The notes under the pieces were generated by a model that saw only the letters and a program-made list of their open reading frames with translations, searched no databases and was not told the origin of the DNA. DNA of 64,000 bases from Blastomussa wellsi (lineage: Eukaryota; Cnidaria; Anthozoa; Scleractinia; Plerogyridae). Of the stretch, positions 1-12,599 are shown piece by piece. The position numbers and the translations under genes are program-made. Each line of letters begins with the position of its first letter. Positions within the stretch are counted from its first letter, which is position 1. Location of the stretch: positions 1 to 64,000 of the forward strand of contig OX393564.1 of assembly GCA_947652115.1 (NCBI GenBank), given 5' to 3'.

Positions 1-1740
1 TAACCCTAACCCTAACCCTAACCCTAACCCTAACCCTAACCCTAACCCTAACCCTAACCCTAACCCTAACCCTAACCCTAACCCTAACCCTAACCCTAAC
101 CCTAACCCTAACCCTAACCCTAACCCTAACCCTAACCCTAACCCTAACCCTAACCCTAACCCTAACCCTAACCCTAACCCTAACCCTAACCCTAACCCTA
201 ACCCTAACCCTAACCCTAACCCTAACCCTAACCCTAACCCTAACCCTAACCCTAACCCTAACCCTAACCCTAACCCTAACCCTAACCCTAACCCTAACCC
301 TAACCCTAACCCTAACCCTAACCCTAACCCTAACCCTAACCCTAACCCTAACCCTAACCCTAACCCTAACCCTAACCCTAACCCTAACCCTAACCCTAAC
401 CCTAACCCTAACCCTAACCCTAACCCTAACCCTAACCTAACCCTAACCCTAACCCTAACCCTAACCCTAACCCTAACCCTAACCCTAACCCTAACCCTAA
501 CCCTAACCCTAACCCTAACCCTAACCCTAACCTAACCCTAACCCTAACCCTAACCCTAACCCTAACCCTAACCCTAACCCTAACCCTAACCCTAACCCTA
601 ACCCTAACCCTAACCCTAACCCTAACCCTAACCCTAACCCTAACCCTAACCCTAACCCTAACCCTAACCCTAACCCTAACCCTAACCCTAACCTAACCCT
701 AACCCTAACCCTAACCCTAACCCTAACCCTAACCTAACCCTAACCCTAACCCTAACCCTAACCCTAACCCTAACCCTAACCCTAACCCTAACCCTAACCC
801 TAACCCTAACCCTAACCCTAACCCTAACCCTAACCCTAACCCTAACCCTAACCCTAACCCTAACCCTAACCTAACCCTAACCCTAACCCTAACCCTAACC
901 CTAACCCTAACCCTAACCCTAACCCTAACCCTAACCCTAACCCTAACCCTAACCCTAACCCTAACCCTAACCCTAACCCTAACCCTAACCCTAACCCTAA
1001 CCCTAACCCTAACCCTAACCCTAACCCTAACCCTAACCCTAACCCTAACCCTAACCCTAACCCTAACCCTAACCCTAACCCTAACCCTAACCCTAACCCT
1101 AACCCTAACCCTAACCCTAACCCTAACCCTAACCCTAACCCTAACCCTAACCCTAACCCTAACCCTAACCCTAACCCTAACCCTAACCCTAACCCTAACC
1201 CTAACCCTAACCCTAACCCTAACCCTAACCCTAACCCTAACCCTAACCCTAACCCTAACCCTAACCCTAACCCTAACCCTAACCCTAACCCTAACCCTAA
1301 CCCTAACCCTAACCCTAACCCTAACCCTAACCCTAACCCTAACCCTAACCCTAACCCTAACCCTAACCCTAACCCTAACCCTAACCCTAACCCTAACCCT
1401 AAATGGCTAACCCTAACCCTAACCCTAACCCTAACCCTAACCCTAACCCTAACCCTAACCCTAACCCTAACCCTAACCCTAACCCTAACCCTAACCCTAA
1501 CCCTAACCCTAACCCTAACCCTAACCCTAACCCTAACCCTAACCCTAACCCTAACCCTAACCCTAACCCTAACCCTAACCCTAACCCTAACCCTAACCCT
1601 AACCCTAACCCTAACCCTAACCCTAACCCTAACCCTAACCCTAACCCTAACCCTAACCCTAACCCTAACCCTAACCCTAACCCTAACCCTAACCTAACCC
1701 TAACCTAACCCTAACCCTAACCCTAACCCTAACCCTAACC

Positions 1741-1773
<33 letters not shown>
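1..1773. repeat. Telomere, CCCTAA array
   Basis: A near-perfect array of CCCTAA (TTAGGG on the minus strand) starts at base 1, so this is a left chromosome end with the G-rich strand running outward. Occasional 5-base CCTAA units occur (near 434, 529, 691, 732, 870, 1691 and 1704). One interruption, AAATGG, lies at about 1402. The 101-codon Asn-Pro reading frame inside the array is a repeat artefact. Confidence 0.99.
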
Positions 1774-1775
<2 letters not shown>

Positions 1776-1914
1776 ACCCCTAAACCCCTAAACCCCTAAA
1801 CCCCTAAACCCCTAAACCCCTAAACCCCTAAACCCCTAAACCCCTAAACCCCTAAACCCCTAAACCCCTAAACCCCTAAACCCCTAAACCCCTAAACCCC
1901 TAAACCCCTAAACC
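1774..1914. repeat. Variant telomere-like block, CCCCTAAA units
   Basis: Immediately inside the canonical array, the repeat switches to an 8-base unit CCCCTAAA (TTTAGGGG on the other strand), repeated about 17 times with almost no variation. It then breaks into unique sequence at about 1915. It marks the inner border of the telomere. Confidence 0.95.
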
Positions 1915-1941
1915 TAACTTGAGCACTGCGGTTATGCGGTT

Positions 1942-2234
1942 AGCTCTCAAGCATGGTAAAGGCAACACGATAAAATCTTAAAATTTTCGGTGTTCGGCAG
2001 CCGGGCCTCGTAGTGGTTAGTAGGGATAGCTAGTGTTATGGGTGACCCGGGATCGATTCCACCTCTGCGCCTTGATAATTGACTTTGTTTTTTTTCTCTT
2101 TATTAGACCAAAAAAAACAAAATCTAAAAAAAAATAAGTGTCCCGGAGCCATTCCTGCATTTAACGTCATGTGCCCTCCAGGATGTTAGGGTTAGGGTTA
2201 GCTCAAGCATGCTTAAGGGGAACACGATAAAATC
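1942..2234 (+). repeat. Subtelomeric SINE-like repeat, copy 1
   Basis: About 1995-2075 looks like a tRNA head: an A-box-like stretch with GTAGTGGTTAG and a B-box-like GGATCGATTCC, followed by an A/T-rich tail. The segment is flanked by a short repeated sequence containing CACGATAAAATC at about 1965 and 2223. The body recurs at 2635-2860. Close to 2184-2200 there are about three TTAGGG-like units in inverted orientation to the telomere. The tRNA origin is inferred from box motifs only. Confidence 0.5.
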
Positions 2235-2470
2235 GATCGCTTTTTTCAGAGGACGATTCTACGCCTCAAACTCTATAAGCCAGCCAAGTTTCGTGCGATT
2301 CGGATGAAACGTGGTTGTAGTTCTCCCCGTAAGAGGGGCGTGGTCAACTTCACTTGGCTGCCAATCAAAGAGATTTCAATACATTTCAAAAATTCTTTCA
2401 CCGCTGGATTCTACGCATCGAACTCTATAAGCGTGCCAAGTTTGGTTTGATTTGGTAGAATTTGAAAATC
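2235..2470 (+). repeat. Short degenerate direct repeat
   Basis: Two related segments, about 2260-2310 and 2400-2450, share TCTACGC, CTCTATAAGC and GCCAAGTTT. No gene is visible. This is probably subtelomeric repeat decay. Confidence 0.45.
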
Positions 2471-2634
2471 TCGAGTTTCGAAATTTTTCTAAGTCCAGAG
2501 TTGATGAGATGGTGAACCATGAATTCGCGTACTTATAAGAGGGTAGGTTGTGAAGAGACTCGCTGAAGGCATGTGAACTTCACGGTATCTCATTTTCGTT
2601 ATCTCATGCTACAGGGAAAACCGACAACGCACAT

Positions 2635-2860
2635 CTTAAAATTTTCAGAGTTCGGCAGCCGGGCCTCGGTAGAGTAGTGGTTAGTAGGGATAGCTCGTGT
2701 TCTGGGTGACCCGGGATCGATTCGATCCCACCTCTGTGCTCTATAATTGACTTTGTTTTTTTCTCTTTATTACACCAAAAAAATCCAAATCTAAAAAATT
2801 CGAAGTGTCCAGGAGCCATTCCTTCATTTAACGTCATGTCTCCAGGATGTTTCGGTGATT
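2635..2860 (+). repeat. Subtelomeric SINE-like repeat, copy 2
   Basis: This is a second copy of the 1980-2190 repeat, with the same GTAGTGGTTAG and GGATCGATTC motifs and the same A/T-rich tail with TTTAACGTCATG. It differs by small insertions, including a duplicated GATTC around the B box. It ends at a shared CTCCAGGATGTT, which also recurs near 3720. Confidence 0.5.
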
Positions 2861-3214
2861 TCGTTTTCTTGTTTTTTTTTCCTTTTCTGTTTTGTTTTGA
2901 TATGTAAATGTAATTTGTCACATCCCGCATGCCCGTATATAGTTTTTTGATTCATATGTAAATTTGTATCGTATATATTTGTATGTATCGTAATTTCATG
3001 TTCATTCAGTGCAAGTTTCTCGTCCGAAACCTTCGGATCCCCAGCATTTGGTAAGCCGTTTAGTTGTCGTGTCTTCGTAGTTTCGTCTTAGTTTTTCTGC
3101 TCTCTTCGTTTAGTTATTTTATTGTAATTCATGTGGTATTTATCCGTAGGAATTGACCTTCCAACCTGGAAAGAAGTCATTCAATTTGCTGGACCGTTCA
3201 AATACTGTGTCTCA
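2861..3214. other. A/T-rich subtelomeric sequence, no gene seen
   Basis: This stretch holds the A/T-rich sequence between the SINE-like copy and the tandem array. Part of it (TTTGATATGTAAATGTA and following) recurs imperfectly near 3765-3850. No coding signal was recognised. Confidence 0.4.
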
Positions 3215-4510
3215 AGTCCGCCCTTGGCCTCTTCAAAAGCCGATATACCAAATGTCTTCAAGGGTTATAACTTGACTTCGTTGGCGGTAAGTGTGAAACA
3301 ACGCATTGATAGTTTAAAGTGACAACACGTTTATAGTTTAAAAGCCGATTCACAAAATATGTGTACATGTTTTAAAACTTTAGTTTGTTGGCGATGCGTG
3401 TTGAGCGACGCATTTGTAGTTTTAAAAACAACAAGTTTATAATTTAAAGCCGATGTACCAAATCTCAGCAAGTTTATAACTTTACTTTGTTGGCGATGCG
3501 TGTTGTACACAACGCATTTGGAAGTTTTTAAACAACAAGTTTATATTTGAAAGCCGATTCACAAATATGTGTCCATGTTTATAACTTGACTTTATTGGCG
3601 ATACGAGTTGAACAAGGCATTTCGGGTTCGGGTTCAACAAGTACATATTTGAACTCACGGACAATTCAATTAGACTAACGGTAGCTTTTGTCTGCTGAAT
3701 GTTTAAATTCAGCCAAGCCCTCCAGGATGTTGCGGTGATTTAGTTTTCCTTTTTCTGTTTTTTGTTTTGCTATGTAAATGTATTTTTCTCACATTCCGCG
3801 TGCCCGTATATATATTTTTGGCTTCATATGTAAATTTGTATCGTATATAAAGTGACAAAAGCCGATTCACAAATATGTGTCCGTGTTTATAACTTGACTT
3901 TGTTGGCGATGCGTGTTGAGCGACGCATTTGTAGTTTTAAAACAACACGTTTATAGTTCAAACCCGATGTACAAAATGTCTTCAAGTGTTATAACCTGAC
4001 TTCGTTGGCGGTAAGTGTGAAACTACACATTGATAGTTTAAAGTGACAACACGTTTATAGTTCAAAAGTCCATTGACAAATTATGTGTCCATGTTAATAA
4101 CTTGACTTTGTTGGCGATGCGTGTTGAACATTAGCATTTATAGTTTTCAAATTAGAATTCTATTGTTGAAAGCCGATTTACGAAATGTCTTCAAGGGTTA
4201 TAACCTGACTTGGATGGCGATAAGTGTTAAACTACGCATTAACAGTTTTAAAACAACAAGTTTATATTTGAAAGCCGATGTACCAAATGTCAACAAGTTT
4301 ATAACTTGACTTTGTTGGCGCTGTAAGTTTATATTTGAGAGCCGGTTTTCCGAATGTCAACAAGTTTATAACTTGACTTTGTTGGCGATGTAAGTTTATA
4401 TTTGAGAGCCGGTTTTCCAAATGTCAACAAGTTTATAACTTGACTTTGTTGGTGATGTAAGTTTATAGTTGAAAGCCAATTTTCCAAATCTCTGTAAATT
4501 TGCAACTTGA
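3215..4510. repeat. Degenerate subtelomeric tandem array
   Basis: A motif containing TTATAACTTGACTTTGTTGGCG is repeated about ten times with unit lengths between about 67 and 120 bases. Each unit also carries variants of AAAGCCGAT, ACAACAAGTTTATA and CCAAATGTC. The last three units (about 4303, 4369 and 4436) are the most regular, at roughly 67 bases. Short reading frames on both strands cross the array but share no codon structure with it, so the array is not taken as coding. Confidence 0.8.
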
Positions 4511-5700
4511 CTTATATGCAGAGTTTCTAAATTAACAAATCTGCAATTTGCGAAACAACCGTTTGGTACAACGAGACGATACTCAAAGGTTTTCGATCGC
4601 GGCCAACTTTAACCTGTTTCGATATATATTTGTTTACTTACGCTAGCTGTTCTTAAATACAAGTCGGTGCAAGAAACACTTTTTCAACAAAGATCGTCGA
4701 CGTACGTATAAGTCGAAAATGTGCCGTTTCGCAAAAATACAGGTCTGTTATTTGCGATACGGCAGAGTAAAAACGTATTGGCTTACGATCTCTGTGAAAT
4801 ACTTTTCATTGCATCGGGTTATATTTAAGAAAAGCATTGTATTAGCGAATGCAACGAAACGCAACGATCTTTGGGTTAGTGATCGTGACTATTTTTTTTT
4901 AAGGTCGATCCGGTGACAGAGGCCGGGTTTATTTTTGTTTTCCGGCCGTGTATATGACAGTAGCTATAGTTTTAACCCCCGTCGATCGTTATCGGGGAAC
5001 AAACATGATAAATCACGAGCGATCGTGGGTTTATAGGCGAGCAGCCTAAAGTGGCATGTACTTGTCGGGAAGTCATTGTAGGCGGAAGGTTAGCAAAACC
5101 TGCAGTGCGAATGAGTGGGTTGGGAGAGTCTACGGGTTTGTCTGCGTTTGATAACAGCTCTTTATATGGCAACGACACTTCGTGCCTGTTTATACTACGT
5201 ACTAAGTGGAGTCAGACTTGAACACGGAAGTACGGGCCCCTGACACACAAGAAAATATACTAAGTCTACAGCAGGGTGAATTATCGCAAACTTCGTCGCT
5301 GCAGTATCAAAGAGGACACTGCCAAACTCACGTTGACATAGTTTACGACAAGACAGCTGCTGTTGACTTTCCGCCTGGCTCCATCTAACTTCGCCAACCA
5401 AACTTCACTACGAGCGCTAAAACAGCACTATTTGGAAAGGCCAAGCTAAAAACACCCCTCAGTTCTTCGAAGGATGCTAGTGACTTGCGGGAATCCAGAC
5501 TTAATGATGTCCTTCAACCACCAGGCGGGCGCAATAATACAACAAAAAACACCCAAATTACGAGCAACCTGTCCGTTGCCCGCCATAATATTTGAGCTAT
5601 CTACGCTGTTACGTCACTGATGACGGAACAAATCACGCGGGCTTATGCCTGTTCTCCAGGCTTACTCTTATCAACCACAGGCCATTTGTTATAAAGGTAA
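4511..5700. other. Subtelomeric unique sequence, no gene recognised
   Basis: Only short reading frames of 60-70 codons on both strands are present. None shows a recognisable domain or a convincing exon structure. Confidence 0.4.
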
Positions 5701-5734
5701 AGCACTCAGGATTCAGTAGGGTTTGAGCGTCTTT

Positions 5735-5985
5735 CAATGCTTTATAAGTGTACATAGTTGGGAAATTAGGGTTAGGTGACAGCTGGAAACATTACTGAGG
5801 GATCGTTCTTTCTTATAAGGTATTGATCTGCTTATTGTTAAATTCAAATGTAACTTCCAATTAATTCTACTTTCAACTGAAGATGGTCGTTGAACGACCA
5901 AAACATGTCTTGCAAACGTAGTTTCAAATGTGTCGTTATTTTTATAAAAAACTTTTCTGAAATACAAGTTACTTACATTTTTTAT
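5735..5985 (+). repeat. Relic of a Penelope-like 3' end with a hammerhead-like motif
   Basis: The sequence 5877-5909 starts CTGAAGA, continues with a 6-7 bp hairpin (GGTCGT paired with ACGACC around a TGA loop) and ends AAAAC ATGTC. This arrangement resembles the hammerhead ribozymes of Penelope-like elements. It is not a perfect core: one extra base follows CTGAAGA, and the expected GAAAC reads AAAAC. An interstitial TTAGGGTTAG lies nearby at about 5766. No coding part of the element remains here. Confidence 0.4.
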
Positions 5986-8003
5986 TGATTTTAAACCAGT
6001 TGTGATTTTAAACCTACTTTTGGGTTCTGTTGGTTTATGCTGTGTTGGTGTGGCCCTGATTGCTTTGAGAAAGTGTATTCATAGAGAGCAATTTTGTTTC
6101 CGTTGTAGCTGAATTTTAAGATCTGACAGTTCGTTGTCATTGTAGATTTAACTTTTTAAAAAAAAGCTTGGATGTTGAGGGCGGAAAAAAAAAGGTGTGC
6201 TAGAAACCTTTGTAAAATTTGTATTTTCAGGGCATTGATTATTTTCAAACAAAGGCTGATAAATGTTTACTTTGTTGTTTGTTTAAGCGAGTTAGGCATC
6301 ATAGGAATTACAATAAATTATGTTGTTAGTTTATTTTACTTAGAACATTCATGTTTTCTCTCCGACGCTCCAACCGACCTACAAAGGGTCGCACTTTACA
6401 CATGTACAGAATTTAATAATACTGAAGTGCTTGTTAAGGAGTTTACTAAATGTCGAGCTTTGGGAGCATCAAACATGGTGACCCCTGTAAGTATGCTCGG
6501 ATTTCTTTGTAAACGTATCATCATAAAAAATTCACATGGCAACTCAGTTTCAACATTCCTTGTACGCAGTGACGAGATCCTGTATATATTGCGCCTCTCA
6601 AAGGTGTGCATGTGGACTTAGTTCAATCATAAAATTGAGAAATAACTGAGACTCAGATTAAGAGAAACAAACTTAGCCAATTTTCAAAATAGTGGGTTTG
6701 ATGTAGATTACAGATGTTTCAACCCCAAATCACCTTAAAAAGTACCAAAATATTAGGCTGTTTTACATGTTACCATATTATGCATATGTAGATATTTTTA
6801 TCAATTAACGTCAAGCTTGCCTTGCATTTACTTCTAAAGGCCTGACAAAACATGTTTCCTTGCCGCAACATGAAATGTTTCTTAAGCAGTGTAGCAGAAG
6901 CATATTTTGCTTCTTTAAGACAAAATTGGAAAGATGGCTTTGCAGAATTCCGAATGCACTGTTTCTTGTCGTTAATTCCACTCACATTTGTGGTTACTGA
7001 AACTCAGGCCCGGTCCAAACGCCACTCTACTCTTGTGCCGAACCTAACTCAATAAATAAGGTTTGACTTTACAGCGATACTGGAGCAATGGTTGATTCAG
7101 ATGGCCTAGCTGTGTCGAATTTAATTCGCTGAAATCAGAAGTTTATAAACAAGAATACAAAGATTCGGCAAGCTAGATGCAATATTATATAGAAACATTT
7201 GAAAGGCAATGGTTTTCCTTTAACAAACAGCTTGAATATATCAAACCTGGCAAATTGTGAGCAATTATCACTAAATAAAACCAGAAATAATGAATTGCAG
7301 CTAAAAACAATTCTCTGGTATATTTGAAGCTTCATTTCAAAGCCGAGCCAAGAACAACAACAACACTACAACAACAACACTTTATTTCACACTTCCATTA
7401 CAGGGTTTGTCAAACTAAATAATTAGCTACAGACGGTTTCACAAAACTTTTGACGAACGGGTTCCGAACTATAATTAAGCTTAAGGATACATATTATTTT
7501 GCACATAAATTTTTGCCTCTTATATGGAGTGCTGTCTGTTGTCATTTCTTGTCTCTATAGCTTGGCTGATACGCCTGTGGGAGATTATCAACCCAAGGGG
7601 CCTGGTGATCATCAAAACGAACGCAAAGTGGGACCTACAATCGTTGAGAGCTGTACTTGGAAACAAGTAAGCATAGTCGTAATGGAGAAACTTTGTTTTG
7701 ACATCGTGCAGTTGGTTCTCTAAGAAGGTCCGACAACTGAAGTGTTTTGACTGGCTAGACCAAGTTATAAGATGGGCCTGTCAGCCTTTAAAGCTTTCGA
7801 CCAGTTGATTCGTTTCAGTGAATGTTCTTAGTTGTCATGAAGCTCTTCGGAATCTCTAATTTCATTGGCTCTTGATACCACGAAGCTCTATTGTTTTAGG
7901 GCTAGGTCCATTGTTACTATTGTTTGTATATAATTTTCCCAGCCAATCCTATGAGACGTTCCGAAGAGCTTCGTGGCGACGGAATGTTCTTGCATGTTGC
8001 TGC
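5986..8003. other. Intergenic region, no gene recognised
   Basis: The longest open frame is 149 codons at 6172-6621. It shows no recognised domain and is not supported by a start context or exon signals. The remainder is A/T-rich with short (ACA)n-type runs near 7350-7380. Confidence 0.4.
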
Positions 8004-8258
8004 CGGTGGGCCTCATAGTTAGCGTGCTGGACTCCGGATCGGGTTCGAGCCTCGGCCGGGGCACTGCGTTGTGTTCTTGGGCAAGACACTTTACTCTCAC
8101 AGTGCCTCTCTCCACCCAGGTGTATAAATGGGTACTGGCGAAATAATTCTTGGGGGGGGGATAACCCTGCGATGGACCAGCATCCCGTCCAGGGAGGTCT
8201 AGAAATATTCCCACCGCTTAATGCTATAGAAACCAGGATAAACTCGGGCAGTATGGGG
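8004..8258 (+). mobile_element. tRNA-derived SINE, copy 1 (of 3)
   Basis: A tRNA-like head is followed by a conserved body. The A-box-like TAGTTAGCGTGCTGG is followed by the B box GGGTTCGAGCC. The body contains CTTGGGCAAGACACTTTAC, CCACCCAGGTGTATAAATGG and GATGGACCAGCATCCC. The same order is seen at 21161-21450 and, inverted, at 28498-28806. This copy is somewhat decayed, with a G-run insertion near 8152. Confidence 0.8.
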
Positions 8259-8443
8259 AACTTGGCAAGAAGCTTAACCTTAAACAAAAATTGCACTTAC
8301 TTGCATATTCCTTTTACATTTTCAGGTTTACTCTCTTAGAACAGCGCATTGTTTCCAGCAAACGCGAGGGTCTGCGCAAGTCTGACATGTGTCACTCGAG
8401 CGTCACCATTTGGTGTTCAAAGCACTAAGTTGGCTTTCAAACA

Positions 8444-8618
8444 GCATGTACTAAAACCAGTAATACCGGAACACGGAACACCGGAGCACCCCGGAACACC
8501 AGAAATACAAATGCCAATAAATTTCTAAAAAAATTATATAACAAATAAAATTCTGGTGTTCCGGGGTTTTCCGGTGTTCCGTGTTCCGTGTTCCGGTGTT
8601 TCTGGTTTTAGTACATGC
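8444..8618. mobile_element. Foldback (hairpin) MITE-like palindrome
   Basis: An inverted repeat runs from GCATGTACTAAAACCAG to CTGGTTTTAGTACATGC. The arms are about 60 bases and contain repeated CCGGAACAC/GTGTTCCGG; the A/T-rich centre is about 50 bases. No coding capacity is present. Transposition is inferred from the structure alone. Confidence 0.65.
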
Positions 8619-10321
8619 CCTTTCAAACGACCTGTTGCGATGAACGAATGCATGATCGCGTCGAAACGTCACTGAATAATCACTTGCTGGACGATCATCT
8701 ACCATGCCTGTGTTTGCCGTGAATCCTCAATCAATTCGTATGTGAACCCGTATACTGTAATGTGTAGGCCAAGGAAAAGAGTGGTTCCGCGCTTAATTTT
8801 CGACTTGCAAAATTCCTTGTTGATGTTGTAATTTGATAAGTTGTTACTTCGCGTAAGCAACCTCGTTTCCAGCGGGAACATGAGAGACCCTGGGAACAAG
8901 GTTAGCGCGCATTTAGTTGAAATCTTTAGTTACCGACTTGTTGGCCTCTTTTTCATTCTACAAGTTTCGCCTTTAGGGACACTGTCACGATATATTTACT
9001 TAAAACTGTTATAAAGTCACGAAATGGTCCCTAAATTTATGTAATAAGAACTTAATTAGCTCTAACTAAATGATTAAAAGCAATTCCTTGAAGAAAGTCC
9101 ACACTGCAGCAGCATTTTTGCAACGTTTAATTATCTCGTCCAGCAAGGCGATCCTTTTTTTAGTGTCATTTCCGTGATCTTGGCAATGTTTTCTCAACGG
9201 TCAAGTAAAATGAGTAAAATCGTAACGATTTGTTTTTGTTTATAATCTTGTGGGTGCTATCACCATTAATTTTTAACCGTTTATAATATTTAAGCAAAAT
9301 TGTTTTTTAATAGTATTGAGCATAGTTGTGTTTTAAGTCTCTTTAGATTTATCGTCCATGGGACACTTGGCAGATAAAAGAGTCATAAAAATACAATACA
9401 AAATACAATGGACGTCTTCGTCAGTAGTTCCGAGTAAGTAATGTATAGTCGAGTTTTAAAAAAACATCAAAAAACATGAAATATATGTTTTATATTGTAG
9501 AAAACAAGAAAGTTTTTCTAGTTAACTAGGAATTATAAGATAGGAAAATGAAATTGTTAGTTCAGATTATGTAATTGATAATTATATGTTGACTGAAAGT
9601 CAGACATGCTTAATATTTTTTGCAAGGCTTTTAGAAAGTGTTGTGTATAAAACTGCCGGGTAAAGTTCGTTTGAATGACTCGCAAAGATGAAACGGCGGT
9701 ATCGATTAATAAAATATGTTGACTTTATTGGATGGTCTCTTTTGTCACTCCAACTCGCTACCGTTTACTTCCCGCTCCTCCCTTTTTGTAGCAGTTCTCA
9801 CTCCTCTTCTATAGCTAAATTAAATATTTAGCAAATCAATTTTCCCGGTTTCCACCACCGTTGGAATCCCGCTGTCTTTCTTTTCTCGGTTCCCGTCCCC
9901 ATCCGCCTACCGTCCTCTAAATCAGGTGACTCGCGTGTCGTTTCTTGCTCTTGGGCCTGGGATCATGGAAACAAGGTCGAATACACCACAGGCAGACCAC
10001 CCGATGTTGAGTTTGTTGCGTGACACCGATCAATGGCGGTTACAAAATATAGCTGAACATAAATAATTTGGCCGCGATTTGCTCTAAATACTACGTTTAT
10101 CCTACATGTTCAAACGTTCAGATGAAATGTTAAATGGGTTATGTGTGCTAATTTTTACCCGTTTTGAGCCGTTTAAGGCGTCATAACGAATTTTGTGATT
10201 TTGAAACGTGATTAGTGTAATGCCAACGCCAATCAAGCACCCCTCGCGTGGCCTTAACGCGTGACCCCTTTCTGTCACATTGCAAACCGCTGACTGGTGC
10301 TCCGCCGAAGCAACAAGAAAC
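8619..10321. other. Intergenic region upstream of the PGM gene
   Basis: No gene was recognised. A fragment resembling the TTAA MITE end (TTTAGGGACACTGTCACG) lies at about 8975. The promoter of the downstream phosphoglucomutase gene should lie in the 3' part, but no TATA box or other signal was convincing. Confidence 0.35.
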
Positions 10322-10576
<255 letters not shown>

Positions 10577-11744
10577 TAGTGTTTTGGTGTTTACATTGAG
10601 CTGAAAGGCCCTTTAAGAAATACGCCGGATCGTTTTATAGCGTTTTTAGGATTCATATATTTATAATTTAATTTTTAGTCTCTTAAATTATTTTTCTAGC
10701 TCGCAACAGTAATAGGCAGCTCCCAATGCAATCATGATAATTTTGTCCTACGACATCGCAACGTGGCAACGACTGCTTCGTAAATGACTTTTTAATTTCC
10801 ATTGGAAGAGAATTGGGATTAAACAATCTTCGCGTCCGGTATAAAATCTTTGAAATGTCACGAAACATATTAAGTGTTAAGTAAACATGGTGTGATTTAA
10901 ATTTATTTTTGATTCGAAAATTATTCATAAACCAGTTCGATTTTGCTGTTCCTTTGTTTGAGGTTGACAATAAATATGAGGCGAAGGGATAAAAGCAAAC
11001 TGGTGTGAAGTATCACAGTACATTCATTTATTTATATGCATGTAAAATATCTTGATGGAAAAATACATCTTACCATGGACTATGATTCCATGGGAGTGAG
11101 CAAGCCCACGCATATATCAGGCTTGCTTTATCCCATGGACTTTGGAGCAATAGAAAGACTGATCATGGTCTCTATAATCTTACTGACAAATAAATTTATT
11201 CCATAAAAATGGCATTTAATGCAGAGGTCAATTGCAACCAATATCAAAGGCTGTAGTTCTAAATATATTTAATGGGTATTTTACTTTAGTGGTAAACAAA
11301 CAGAAAACATATTCATCTATCAAATATTTACATAATCTGTCTAATTTCAATGGTACCCCTCAGGGAGATAGGGGTGCTTATGGTCTTACATAGGGGTTAA
11401 AATTTGCATTTTGGTCTCGATTAGGGTGTTCAGATAAAACATCAATACTTCTAGCTGTCAAAGGTTAGTTTAGGGCTGAATTTCAAGAATTAAATTAGCA
11501 TTTTCACACTGTATTGGAAGTCTAAACTAATCAGCCATGAAAAATGTTATGTTTTAGGGTCAAAAAAGGCTTGAATTATGCTCAGGTGAATCATTTGAGG
11601 GTTGAAATTTTAAAGCATCGACATTGTAGAGTATCAACAACCCATTTGTATGAGAGTCCCCCCACCCCTGAGACAAATAAGCCAATCAGGCAGATTTATT
11701 AGGTGATAAATTAAGTGTACATTAAAATTTTGTTAACTTATTGA

Positions 11745-11864
<120 letters not shown>

Positions 11865-12153
11865 TAGAACATTTTTCATTTTAAAACATTCAAAGCAAAG
11901 TGAATCACACAAAAGAAATGTGAAGGAAATGGGGAAAATCCTGCACAACCTGACAGTGGAAACAATTATTGCTCAGAAAAATTGCCCAGCTCCCCTCAAA
12001 CAAAAATAATGGTCTGTCCCTTGGTGTTAACATGTTGTCCCTGGAAATTGCTGATAGCAATCCAAGATCAGACACTATTAATACATAACTGGCACAAAGT
12101 AGCATTGAGTACACAGAGTTCTGACTTATTATTGCACATATGTGTTTGTGCAG

Positions 12154-12234
12154 GTGGGATCCTTCTTACTGCAAGCCACAACCCTGGAGGACCGAATGGA
12201 GACTTTGGAATCAAATACAATATTGAAAATGGAG
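12154..12234 (+). CDS. PGM1-like: PGM exon 3, active-site serine loop
   Basis: The exon is 81 bases, with acceptor TGTGCAG and donor GTACAT. It encodes [20 protein letters not shown], the loop carrying the phosphorylated serine. Phase is consistent with both neighbours. Confidence 0.93.
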
Positions 12235-12599
12235 GTACATAAATAAACCTGTCATAACACTCACTGCCTGATAAACAATTTTGTGTGAAATTCCACATGC
12301 ACTCAAGAAAACATCTATTTTCATTTGAAATTGACTGGGGTTTTTTTGCAATTCAGGAAATCATGTATTCCTGGATTGTATAGTATTTGAAATAAAATGA
12401 AATCAATACTCTTTTTCTGTGAAATGCTAAGCTTTATCACTGTTTGAGAAAAAAACTCCTATTTGAACATGATGGAAGTGCTTGCTAGATTGTTTGAATT
12501 AAACCCTTAAATGAGACTAATCTGGGCATTGTTCATTGATTTTTTGGAAGGTTGGCCGAATCGGCTGAAATTAAAGCGCTAATGTCCGCGCAGTGCCGT

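Noticed and set aside
1403..1708. 101-codon Asn-Pro repeat protein
   Set aside because: It is the telomere hexamer read in one frame, opened by the AAATGG interruption; not a gene.
1995..2075. tRNA gene in the subtelomere
   Set aside because: A- and B-box-like motifs are present, but there is no complete cloverleaf, and the copy repeats with a long A/T tail, so a SINE is more likely.
6172..6621. 149-codon protein gene
   Set aside because: No domain, no splice or promoter support, and antisense frames of similar length overlap it.
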